Assembly: GCA_903829565.1 (NCBI GenBank)
Contig: CAIKQM010000331.1
Span: forward strand, 1-6,664
Origin: an uncultured Planctomycetota bacterium
GTDB taxonomy: Bacteria; Planctomycetota; UBA1135; GCA-002686595
Length of the DNA: 6,664 bases
Reading direction: 5' to 3'
The notes beneath the pieces are model-generated. The model made no database searches, was not told the DNA's origin, and was given only the letters and a program-made list of their open reading frames with translations. Shown piece after piece: positions 1-5,135 of the stretch (positions are counted from its first letter, which is position 1; each line of letters starts with the position of its first letter). The translations under genes and the position numbers were made by a program.

Positions 1-928
1 CCGTTTCGTGCCAACCAAGCAGCGCGCCGGAGCCGTTGCCTGACTGCACACCAATGTCATCCCACCAATCGAGAGCCGCTGCGTGTCCAACATCACGCAG
101 AGCTTTCACCAACGCACAAGCGCCATGCCAGAGTGGTTCCAGAAGGTAGGATGTGCTGCCGGAGCGGTCCACCAGCACGGCTACGGCAAGAGGCGCATCC
201 GCCTCTTGGCGCTCTGCAAGTGGCGAACGCACAAGTCCGGCTCGCCAAGGAGCAAGCTGACTGGAGTGCACAAACGAACCACTGTCTGGTGCTGGATGCC
301 ATCCGGTGTCGCCGTTGGCTGTCAATTCGCTCGCAAACGCCAGCATGGGCAAGGACAACGGAGGGCACGGCCTACTGGTGAATGCGCGGCCATCTCGGTT
401 GAGCTCGCTGACTAAGGACTTAGGCTGTGGGTACTTCAGCGCTGCGGCCCTTGCATGAGTCACTTGATCCAGGTGCTGCAGGATGTCCTGTCGCTTCCAG
501 TCGCTGGCACACCTGTGGGCTCCCTTGAGGAGGGCTTCTGCGGTCCCATATGAATTGCTGGACTCGCCCTGAGGACGCCCAGACTCAGTCACATGTCCGT
601 CCCCTTCGCATCCAGGACTTCTAGGAACAATTGCGTCCCAGTCAGCCCACGTCCAGACCCCGCACAGGCGGCGTGCGTACAGGCGTACGCCACCCCTCTG
701 ATAGAGCCATGTGTCTAACCAGGTGCGACCGCTCTTGTTCAGCCATCGCTCGGTCACACGCAAGTCAACCAAGCGCTGCGTGAGCAGCAACGCCTCCCAT
801 GCATCACGAACAAGCTCTCCTTTCGGATCTGCTCGCACATAGCAGTCCACGTCGGCGATGATGCCTTGAACCTCTAAATCCCAATCACGAGCGCGTGCCA
901 TACGCGGTTTCTTCAACTCAGTGAACAT
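1..928 (-). CDS. VWA-domain protein, CobT-like partner of the adjacent AAA+ ATPase (partial, C-terminus beyond the left edge)
   Basis: The minus-strand frame is open from ATG 928 to the window edge, giving 309 codons without a stop. The start is fixed by a TAGGAGT ribosome site 8 nt upstream. Residues about 1-240 are tryptophan-rich (for example the motif WTWADWD) and match no domain I recognise. From about residue 248 a von Willebrand A domain begins with the strand VAVLV followed by DRSGST; D254, S256 and S258 form the DxSxS metal-ion-dependent adhesion site. A helix (LLEPLWHGACALVKALRD) and a second strand follow, and the domain is then cut by the edge. In known CobT, NorD and CbbO proteins such a domain couples a neighbouring MoxR/CobS ATPase to a metal-enzyme client. 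That role here is inferred from the ATPase gene 39 nt upstream. The acidic linker typical of CobT is not seen. Confidence 0.85.
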   Translation of the reverse strand, partial: MFTELKKPRMARARDWDLEVQGIIADVDCYVRADPKGELVRDAWEALLLTQRLVDLRVTERWLNKSGRTWLDTWLYQRGGVRLYARRLCGVWTWADWDAIVPRSPGCEGDGHVTESGRPQGESSNSYGTAEALLKGAHRCASDWKRQDILQHLDQVTHARAAALKYPQPKSLVSELNRDGRAFTSRPCPPLSLPMLAFASELTANGDTGWHPAPDSGSFVHSSQLAPWRAGLVRSPLAERQEADAPLAVAVLVDRSGSTSYLLEPLWHGACALVKALRDVGHAAALDWWDDIGVQSGNGSGALLGWHET

Positions 929-936
929 GTCGTGTA

Positions 937-941
937 CTCCT
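937..941 (-). promoter_or_regulatory. Shine-Dalgarno site of the VWA gene
   Basis: On the minus strand AGGAG (inside TAGGAGTA) lies 8 nt before ATG 928. It is the only strong ribosome site in the 39-nt gap after the ATPase stop codon, so it decides the start of the VWA gene and supports cotranscription of the pair. Confidence 0.75.
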
Positions 942-967
942 AGTCGTTAGCGATGTGTGTCGGTGAC

Positions 968-1828
968 TCACAGATGACTGCTCGCACTGAGGCAGGTCGC
1001 CACCACCTGCTTGGCCTTCTCATCCAAGCCATCGCACAGCGCGAGGCTCCACGCGCGTTCGGCGGATAGGCCGTTCTTCAACGCGGCCAACACGCGCAAA
1101 CCCAGGCGTGGGCTCGGTGGCACTGTGAATGCACCGAGCTTGAACTGGCCGCGCAACGCGTACAGCGCCTTGTACACCTGCGTTGCGGTCTCCTGGGCAT
1201 AGCCCGCGGCCGTGTAGATGCTCACTTCGTCGGCCTCGGACAAGAAGTCCCCCGCCACGAAGACAGCGCGCCCCAAGAACGCGCTACTGATCAGCTGCAC
1301 CGAATACGCGCCGCCAGTGTCGCGCCGCAAACCGTTGCAGCACGCCAGCACCAAGAAGTCGGGATGCGGCACGAGCTCTTCGCCCGAGGCCAAACGCACG
1401 CTGCCGTGCGTGTCAAATAAACCATGCAAGCGCCCCAGCAGCTTGGGCGAAGCCAGATCGAACTCATCCAACACGACGACGGCGCCTTCACGCGCCGCGC
1501 GCAGGACCGCTTGTTCGACCCACACCAAGCGACCGTCCGCTGTCGTCCACGGCCGTTCCAGCAAGTCCTCGGCTGCCGTCGCAGCACTGATTTCCACGAG
1601 GAATTGCGGCAAACCCAGCCGTTGCGCTGCGTGCCGCGCCGCAAAGGTCTTGGACGAGCCCGAAGGCCCCGAGAGGATCACCAAGCGCGTGCCGCTAGCG
1701 CGCGCCACGACGATAGCCTCGTCGAGTGCGGTGCAAGTGGCCGTCCTGATGTAGGTCGAAGCAGGCTGAAAATTAGCGGGCCGAGCGTGAAGGACTTCCG
1801 ACGCGTCGAGCAATGTGTTGCGCACCAT
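968..1828 (-). CDS. CobS/MoxR-type AAA+ ATPase
   Basis: A 286-residue AAA+ ATPase. Walker A is GPSGSSKT (residues 54-61) and Walker B is VVVLDEFD (117-124). A sensor-1-like asparagine sits in LACCNG (N165). An arginine-finger candidate is R187 in SAFLGRAVF, and a sensor-2-like SPRLGLR lies at 239-245. The stretch between Walker B and the arginine finger (GSVRLASGEELVPHPDF, then TGGAY) follows the pattern of CobS, the ATPase subunit of aerobic cobalt chelatase, and of MoxR/NorQ relatives. Such ATPases form rings that remodel or metallate a client through a VWA protein, and a VWA gene follows 39 nt downstream. No CobN-like chelatase is visible, so cobalamin synthesis should not be assumed. ATG 1828 is the only usual start codon after an in-frame stop 27 codons upstream, but it has no clear Shine-Dalgarno sequence. 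Confidence 0.9.
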   Translation of the reverse strand: MVRNTLLDASEVLHARPANFQPASTYIRTATCTALDEAIVVARASGTRLVILSGPSGSSKTFAARHAAQRLGLPQFLVEISAATAAEDLLERPWTTADGRLVWVEQAVLRAAREGAVVVLDEFDLASPKLLGRLHGLFDTHGSVRLASGEELVPHPDFLVLACCNGLRRDTGGAYSVQLISSAFLGRAVFVAGDFLSEADEVSIYTAAGYAQETATQVYKALYALRGQFKLGAFTVPPSPRLGLRVLAALKNGLSAERAWSLALCDGLDEKAKQVVATCLSASSHL

Positions 1829-1864
1829 AAGGTTTCGTGCGCACCAGGAGTGCTGCGGCGCTCG

Positions 1865-1878
1865 CTCCCAACGGGGAG
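1865..1878 (-). repeat. Small hairpin 36 nt before the ATPase start codon
   Basis: CTCCC (1865-1869) and GGGAG (1874-1878) are perfect reverse complements separated by 4 nt. On the minus strand this small hairpin would lie between the larger leader hairpins and the ATPase start. On its own it is within what chance gives in GC-rich DNA. Confidence 0.3.
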
Positions 1879-1902
1879 GCCGGCACTGGAGACTTCGTTC
1901 GC

Positions 1903-1922
1903 CGCGACGTCAACGCGTCGCG
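1903..1922 (-). repeat. Perfect 7-bp hairpin in the ATPase leader
   Basis: CGCGACG (1903-1909) and CGTCGCG (1916-1922) are perfect reverse complements around a 6-nt loop. The stem is very GC-rich and has no T-tract on either side, so it is not a classical intrinsic terminator. On the minus strand it lies between the large bipartite stem-loop and the ATPase start codon. Confidence 0.5.
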
Positions 1923-1942
1923 CGCGCATCGGCGGACCCCAC

Positions 1943-1992
1943 GGGGATCAGCCAGGCCACCTTGCCTCTCCAAGGCAGGTTGGCAGATCCCC
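1943..1992 (-). repeat. Bipartite 50-nt stem-loop in the ATPase leader
   Basis: The outer stem GGGGATC (1943-1949) with GATCCCC (1986-1992) is a perfect 7 bp. Inside it, after an asymmetric internal loop, GCCA-CC-TGCCT (1956-1967) pairs with AGGCA-GG-TGGC (1973-1984) for 11 more pairs with single-base bulges at 1962 and 1980 and the loop 1968-1972. On the minus strand the 3' arm of the outer stem can instead pair with the GGGG immediately after it (complement of 1937-1940), so two exclusive folds are possible. There is no U-tract. It could be a regulatory leader, a processing site or an isolated palindromic unit. Confidence 0.5.
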
Positions 1993-2022
1993 TCGCCGGG
2001 ACCGTTCCTGATGCTGTGTTGC

Positions 2023-2051
2023 AGACTATGCGGCTATCGGTGCCTGTGCAA
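2023..2051 (-). promoter_or_regulatory. Candidate promoter for the ATPase/VWA operon
   Basis: On the minus strand TTGCAC (2051-2046) and TAGTCT (2028-2023) are spaced by exactly 17 nt. The -35-like box is good and the -10-like box is weak. It lies just after the DUF3293 stop codon and would start a leader of about 190 nt. The call rests on spacing and the -35 match only. Confidence 0.28.
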
Positions 2052-2071
2052 GGAAAACTTGACGAGATTTC

Positions 2072-2095
2072 TCACATCACCCCATCGTGATGTGA
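2072..2095 (-). terminator. Perfect 9-bp hairpin formed by the last eight codons of the DUF3293 gene
   Basis: TCACATCAC (2072-2080) and GTGATGTGA (2087-2095) are perfect reverse complements around the 6-nt loop CCCATC. The 24 nt coincide exactly with the last eight codons of the DUF3293 gene, stop codon TGA included. On the minus strand only a weak run (GTTTTCC) follows, about 14 nt after the stem, so it is a poor Rho-independent terminator. It may instead protect the mRNA 3' end or bind a protein. Confidence 0.4.
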
Positions 2096-2542
2096 TGTCC
2101 AAACCAGCTCTGCGGCTTGCCCGCGCCGGCCATACACGAACGCATGCTGGTCGTAGCGCACCGCAAGTTCCAGCGCAGCCTCGCGCGACAAACCCAGCAC
2201 CAACACACTAGGCTCCGCTGTCCAGTTTACTTGACTAGCCTCGTCAGGGGCGGGCTCACCCGCCCCATGCACCATCGGCCAGCCGATCACGCCCAAGTCC
2301 ACCACCAACGCAGCCATGCGCGCCGCGTTCTGTTCGGCACTCAGCACACGCGAGCGCGGATTGCAAGCCGTCACATAGGCCCACTCCTGCGCGTGGGCGG
2401 CAACCAACCACGGGTCCAGCTGCGCACACACTTCGCCGATGCGAATGCACACCGACACACCTTCGCGCGCCGCGGTGTAGCGCGTAGCGCGATACGCGCG
2501 CTCCAAACGCGCACGATCCTCGAAGTCTCCGCCCTCCTGCAT
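2072..2542 (-). CDS. DUF3293 domain-containing protein
   Basis: A 156-residue soluble protein that I recognise as DUF3293 by its order of motifs: AYRATRYTA (16-24), WAYVTACNPRSRVLS (54-68), a helix with the N-R-L pattern (about 70-84), and TAEPSVLVLGLSREAALELA (108-127) followed by AFVYG. The length is normal for the family, whose function is unknown. No catalytic residues can be assigned. ATG 2542 lies just before the first conserved motif; no clear Shine-Dalgarno sequence precedes it, and TTG at codon 13 is the only close alternative. It diverges from fhs across 49 bp and lies upstream of the ATPase gene on the same strand, but a 243-nt structured gap argues against tight co-translation with it. 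No signal peptide or membrane segment is seen. Confidence 0.87.
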   Translation of the reverse strand: MQEGGDFEDRARLERAYRATRYTAAREGVSVCIRIGEVCAQLDPWLVAAHAQEWAYVTACNPRSRVLSAEQNAARMAALVVDLGVIGWPMVHGAGEPAPDEASQVNWTAEPSVLVLGLSREAALELAVRYDQHAFVYGRRGQAAELVWTSHHDGVM

Positions 2543-2552
2543 GACTGCAGTC
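2543..2552. repeat. 10-bp perfect palindrome in the DUF3293/fhs divergent region
   Basis: GACTGCAGTC is a perfect 10-bp palindrome that directly abuts the DUF3293 start codon, within the 49-bp region between the divergent DUF3293 and fhs starts. Its position suits an operator, but a single short palindrome could be chance. Confidence 0.3.
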
Positions 2553-2576
2553 TGGCATGCGCCCCCACGCGCTCGC

Positions 2577-2582
2577 TAGCAT
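2577..2582 (+). promoter_or_regulatory. Possible -10 box of fhs
   Basis: TAGCAT matches 4 of 6 bases of the -10 consensus and ends 9 nt before the fhs ATG. CTGGCA (2552-2557) is a possible -35 but at a long 19-nt spacing. fhs has no Shine-Dalgarno sequence, so a very short or absent leader would fit. Confidence 0.25.
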
Positions 2583-2591
2583 CCTCGCGCC

Positions 2592-4271
2592 ATGAGCGCC
2601 CACCCCACGGACATCGAAATCGCCCGCCGCACCACGCCTCGCCCCATGTTGGAGGTCGCCGCAAGGCTAGGTGTTCCGGAGACCGCACTCGAGCCCTACG
2701 GTCGCGCCAAGGCCAAGCTCGATCTGGCCGAGATCCCGGGTCTGGCTGACAAGCAAACTGGACACCTGATCCTAGTCACGGCGATCAACCCCACTGCCGC
2801 AGGTGAGGGCAAGACCACCACCACCATCGGTCTCGGCGATGCGCTCAATCGCATCGGCAAGCGCACAACCATCGCGCTGCGCGAACCGTCACTCGGCCCG
2901 TGTTTCGGCATGAAGGGCGGCGCGACCGGCGGCGGCTACGCGCAGGTCATTCCGATGGCCGACATCAACCTGCACTTCACGGGCGACTTCCACGCCATCA
3001 CGACCGCGCACAACTTGTTGGCGGCGATGCTCGACAACCACGTGTATTGGGGCAACGCGCTCGGCATCGATGTGCGCCGCATCCATTGGCCGCGCGTGAT
3101 GGACATGAACGATCGCGCCTTGCGCGATGTGACCATGGGCCTTGGCGGCCCGGGCAACGGCTACCCGCGCCAAGGTCGCTTTGACATCACCACCGCCTCC
3201 GAAGTCATGGCCATCGTGTGCATGGCGCGCGACCTGCACGACTTGGAGGCGCGCTTGTCACGCATCGTCGTGGCAGAAACGCGCGACCTCAAGCCCATCA
3301 CAGCCGGCGACCTTAAGGCCGCGCCTGCAATGGCCGTGATCTTGAAGGACGCGATGAAGCCCAACCTCGTGCAGACGCTCGAGGGCAACCCGGTGCTGAT
3401 CCACGGCGGCCCGTTCGCCAACATCGCGCACGGCTGCAACTCGGTTACGGCCACGAACGCGGCGCTGCGCCTCGCGGACTATGTCGTGACCGAAGCCGGC
3501 TTCGGCGCAGATCTCGGCGCGGAGAAGTTCCTCGACATCAAGTGCCGCACGGCCGGCCTCAAGCCCGAACTCGCCGTCGTCGTGGCGACAGTGCGCGCGC
3601 TCAAGCTGCACGGCGGCGCCGATGCCAAGCAGCTTGGCACCGAAGACGTCGCTGCGGTGCAACGCGGCCTCGCCAACCTGCAGCGCCACTGCGAGAACCT
3701 CGCGCAGTTCGGCCTGCCGGTGCTCGTCGCCATCAACCGCTTCGTCAGCGACACCGCCGCCGAGCTGGCCGCCGTCGAGGCCGGCTGCGCGCACGTCGGC
3801 GCGCAAGCGATCCTGTGCGAACACTGGGCCAAGGGCGGCGCCGGCGCCGAGGCTCTCGCGCGCGCCGCCGTGGCGCGCATCGAGTCGCGTCAAGCGAACT
3901 TTACACCGCTCTACCCGCTCGAGCTGCCGCTCTTGCAGAAGATCGAGACCATCGCCACGCGCATCTACCGCGCCTCCGGCATCGCGCCGCAACCCGCGGT
4001 CATCAAGCGCGCCCAGGCCCTCGAGGCCGCCGGCCACGGCCACCTCCCGGTCTGCATCGCCAAGACCCAATACAGCTTCAGCGCCGACCCCGACGCCAAG
4101 GGCGCGCCCACCGGCCACATCCTGCCGATCCGCGAACTGCGCCTCTCCGCCGGCGCCGGCTTCGTCGTCGCCATGGCCGGCGACATCATGAGCATGCCCG
4201 GCCTGCCCCAAGTCCCCGCCGCCGAGAAGATCCGCCTCCTCCCCGACGGCGAGATCGACGGCATCTTCTGA
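2592..4271 (+). CDS. fhs: Formate-tetrahydrofolate ligase (10-formyltetrahydrofolate synthetase)
   Basis: The enzyme makes 10-formyltetrahydrofolate from formate, tetrahydrofolate and ATP in the cytosol, feeding formyl groups to purine synthesis and initiator tRNA formylation. The 559-residue product is full length for the family (about 555-560). The N-terminal motif DIEIARRTTPRPMLEVAARL, the phosphate-binding loop PTAAGEGKTTTT (67-78), REPSLGPCFGMKGGATGGGY (97-116), DINLHFTGDFHAIT (124-137) and the C-terminal GAGFVVAMAGDIMSMPGLP all fit the monofunctional bacterial enzyme, and no key motif is missing. ATG 2592 puts DIEIA at its usual place near the N-terminus. There is no Shine-Dalgarno sequence before it. 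Strong G/C bias at third positions makes long open frames on the opposite strand, which are not genes. It is not clustered with folD or other one-carbon genes here; a tRNA gene follows after 44 nt. Confidence 0.97.
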   Translation: MSAHPTDIEIARRTTPRPMLEVAARLGVPETALEPYGRAKAKLDLAEIPGLADKQTGHLILVTAINPTAAGEGKTTTTIGLGDALNRIGKRTTIALREPSLGPCFGMKGGATGGGYAQVIPMADINLHFTGDFHAITTAHNLLAAMLDNHVYWGNALGIDVRRIHWPRVMDMNDRALRDVTMGLGGPGNGYPRQGRFDITTASEVMAIVCMARDLHDLEARLSRIVVAETRDLKPITAGDLKAAPAMAVILKDAMKPNLVQTLEGNPVLIHGGPFANIAHGCNSVTATNAALRLADYVVTEAGFGADLGAEKFLDIKCRTAGLKPELAVVVATVRALKLHGGADAKQLGTEDVAAVQRGLANLQRHCENLAQFGLPVLVAINRFVSDTAAELAAVEAGCAHVGAQAILCEHWAKGGAGAEALARAAVARIESRQANFTPLYPLELPLLQKIETIATRIYRASGIAPQPAVIKRAQALEAAGHGHLPVCIAKTQYSFSADPDAKGAPTGHILPIRELRLSAGAGFVVAMAGDIMSMPGLPQVPAAEKIRLLPDGEIDGIF

Positions 4272-4294
4272 TAGCCGCGCCACGCGCGCCGCGC

Positions 4295-4300
4295 TACACT
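4295..4300 (+). promoter_or_regulatory. Possible -10 box of the tRNA-Gly gene
   Basis: TACACT ends 15 nt before the tRNA 5' end and is followed by a GC-rich stretch, as is usual at stable-RNA promoters. No good -35 box is visible at 16-18 nt upstream, so the tRNA could also be read through from fhs. Confidence 0.3.
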
Positions 4301-4315
4301 CCGCACCCACCGGCT

Positions 4316-4391
4316 GCGGGCGTAACTCAGTTGGTAGAGTGTCAGCTTCCCAAGCTGAATGTCGCGGGTTCGAACCCCGTCGCCCGCTCCA
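4316..4391 (+). tRNA. tRNA-Gly (anticodon CCC)
   Basis: A complete 76-nt cloverleaf. The acceptor stem GCGGGCG pairs with CGCCCGC (4381-4387). The D-stem is ACTC/GAGT. The anticodon stem TCAGC (4342-4346) pairs with GCTGA (4354-4358) around the loop TTCCCAA, with anticodon CCC at 4349-4351. The T-arm is GCGGG-TTCGAAC-CCCGT with one G-U pair. Discriminator T and an encoded CCA (4389-4391) follow. It reads GGG codons. tRNA-Gly genes are frequent integration sites, which fits the accessory look of the DNA to the right. Confidence 0.98.
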
Positions 4392-4740
4392 ATGTCTCGG
4401 CTGCGCACGACCCGCGTGGGCGCCGGTTGTTTCTGGGTGCAGTGCACCGCGCTGCTTCTGCATCTATAGCGCGGAGATCGCGGGCGTCCTGAGGGTGCGC
4501 ATAGGGCGATGTGCGTCGCCTGGGTTGGCGCAGCCGCTTCGACAACGGTGCAGGCTTCTACAGACCATCCAATCAGCCATGCCATGCTGCCGTCGTTCCG
4601 CTCGCGGACAATGGCGGGCAACCGCCTCGGTCACTTCTTCCGCACGAGTACCTCATCTGCGTCTTGCACTGATCCCTGACTGCTATCAAACGACGCCCAC
4701 ACACCGAGGCTCACGTTCGAACTCGTAGTCCTCCAATCCT
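4392..4740. other. Gene-free stretch between tRNA-Gly and the antitoxin gene
   Basis: I see no convincing gene on either strand in these roughly 350 nt. Open frames here either run through the tRNA or lack starts and family resemblance. There is a 13-nt palindrome GGTGCA-G-TGCACC (4436-4448) and an overlapping 7-bp stem CCGCGCT/AGCGCGG (4447-4453 and 4468-4474), but no T-tract that would make either a classical terminator. Near its right end GTTCGAAC (4715-4722) and CTCCAAT (4731-4737) resemble the tRNA 3' end in the same order. This could be a worn remnant of an inserted element, but nothing proves it. Confidence 0.4.
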
Positions 4741-4763
4741 GTGAGACTTTGTCAGATTCTCAC
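4741..4763. repeat. Operator-like inverted repeat upstream of the antitoxin gene
   Basis: GTGAGA (4741-4746) and TCTCAC (4758-4763) are perfect 6-bp half-sites separated by 11 nt. They flank a -35-like TTGTCA (4749-4754), 22 nt before the ATG of a ribbon-helix-helix gene. Such antitoxins usually bind palindromes at their own promoters, so autoregulation is the natural inference. Confidence 0.4.
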
Positions 4764-4777
4764 AGTCGCACTAAGCT
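4749..4777 (+). promoter_or_regulatory. Candidate promoter of the antitoxin gene, giving a leaderless mRNA
   Basis: TTGTCA (4749-4754) matches 5 of 6 bases of the -35 consensus. TAAGCT (4772-4777), at 17 nt spacing, is a weak -10. Transcription would begin at or next to ATG 4785, which has no Shine-Dalgarno sequence, so the mRNA would be leaderless. Confidence 0.35.
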
Positions 4778-4784
4778 CCAGACT

Positions 4785-5063
4785 ATGAGCGACAGGCAGG
4801 AACTGACCAGCATGACGGTCTCGTTGCCGTCGTCTCAGAAGGACTATGTCCGCAAGCAGGCTGCGGCCAGCGGCTGCAGTACTCCCAGCGAGTACATCCG
4901 CCGTTTGATTCACGCGGACCAGAAAGCGCATGAGCAAGAGGCGTTTGAGCTCCAGATCCTCGCCAGCCTCAATTCCCCAGCGCGTGAGATGACCGCCAAG
5001 GAATGGTCAAAGCTACGTCGCGCGTTGCGCACCACGCTCACCAAGAAGCGGAAGTCCAAGTAA
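4785..5063 (+). CDS. ParD-like ribbon-helix-helix antitoxin, no toxin partner seen
   Basis: A 92-residue basic protein. The ribbon strand LTSMTVSLP (7-15), helix QKDYVRKQAAASG and turn with second helix TPSEYIRRLIHADQ follow the MetJ/Arc fold of ParD/CopG DNA-binding antitoxins. The C-terminal part (SPAREMTAKEWSKLRRAL) matches the toxin-binding tail of ParD proteins, which often reads MT-x-x-x-W-x-x-L. The tail ends in a lysine/arginine-rich KKRKSK. ParD dimers repress their own operon and neutralise ParE gyrase inhibitors. Here only 72 nt separate the stop from a convergent gene, and no ParE frame is seen on either side, so it is an orphan or a solo regulator. TTG 4749 would add 12 residues but falls inside the likely promoter, so ATG 4785 is preferred. 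Confidence 0.82.
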   Translation: MSDRQELTSMTVSLPSSQKDYVRKQAAASGCSTPSEYIRRLIHADQKAHEQEAFELQILASLNSPAREMTAKEWSKLRRALRTTLTKKRKSK

Positions 5064-5113
5064 AGGGCATGGCGTGAATGTCCCCTTGTGACGAGTTCGC
5101 GCAAGCGGAACAC

Positions 5114-5131
5114 CGCGAAGCATCCTTCGCG
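5114..5131. terminator. Hairpin between convergent genes
   Basis: CGCGAAG (5114-5120) and CTTCGCG (5125-5131) form a perfect 7-bp stem with the 4-nt loop CATC, midway between the antitoxin stop and the stop of the minus-strand gene. Its position suits a two-way terminator, but neither side has a T-tract. Confidence 0.4.
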
Positions 5132-5135
5132 CACT

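Larger units (their letters stand above)
1829..2071 (-). other. Hairpin-rich gap and probable 5' leader of the ATPase/VWA operon
   Basis: This 243-nt gap holds no convincing gene; short reading frames in it lack ribosome sites and family resemblance. It contains several inverted repeats: 1943-1992 (bipartite, up to 18 pairs), 1903-1922 (7-bp perfect stem) and 1865-1878 (CTCCC/GGGAG with a 4-nt loop). If transcription starts near 2016, as a weak promoter suggests, all lie in a leader of about 190 nt before the ATPase start codon. I recognise no known riboswitch class. That it folds and regulates is inference. Confidence 0.4.

Noticed and set aside
83..415. Plus-strand frames near the left end
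   Set aside because: They are antisense to the VWA gene, whose own frame is unbroken for 309 codons with a clear ribosome site and metal-binding motif.
1218..2011. Plus-strand frames of 178 and 195 codons
   Set aside because: They are shadows of the ATPase gene; the minus-strand frame there has intact Walker A and B motifs.
2072..2095. CRP/FNR-type operator
   Set aside because: The arms run TCACA...TGTGA, the reverse of the CRP order TGTGA...TCACA, and the site is at the 3' end of a gene.
2117..2749. Plus-strand frame of 210 codons
   Set aside because: It covers the DUF3293 gene antisense and enters fhs in the wrong frame; composition is His/Arg/Pro-rich without any domain.
3258..4463. A 401-codon open frame on the minus strand
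   Set aside because: It lies antisense to fhs and runs through the tRNA. It is low-complexity (Gly/Ala/Arg/Asp-rich) and results from the strong third-position G/C bias of fhs.
3542..4492. Arg/Pro-rich 316-codon plus-strand frame
   Set aside because: It is in another frame of fhs, runs through the tRNA (VECQLPKLN is the tRNA translated), and has no ribosome site or family resemblance.
3965..4621. Minus-strand frame containing GDGVRTRDIQLGKLTLYQL
   Set aside because: This peptide is the familiar false translation of a tRNA-Gly gene often deposited as a hypothetical protein. It is the tRNA read antisense, not a gene.
4749..4784. TTG start adding 12 residues to the antitoxin
   Set aside because: TTG 4749 coincides with the -35-like box and inverted repeat. 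The added residues are not part of the ribbon-helix-helix fold, and ATG 4785 fits better.
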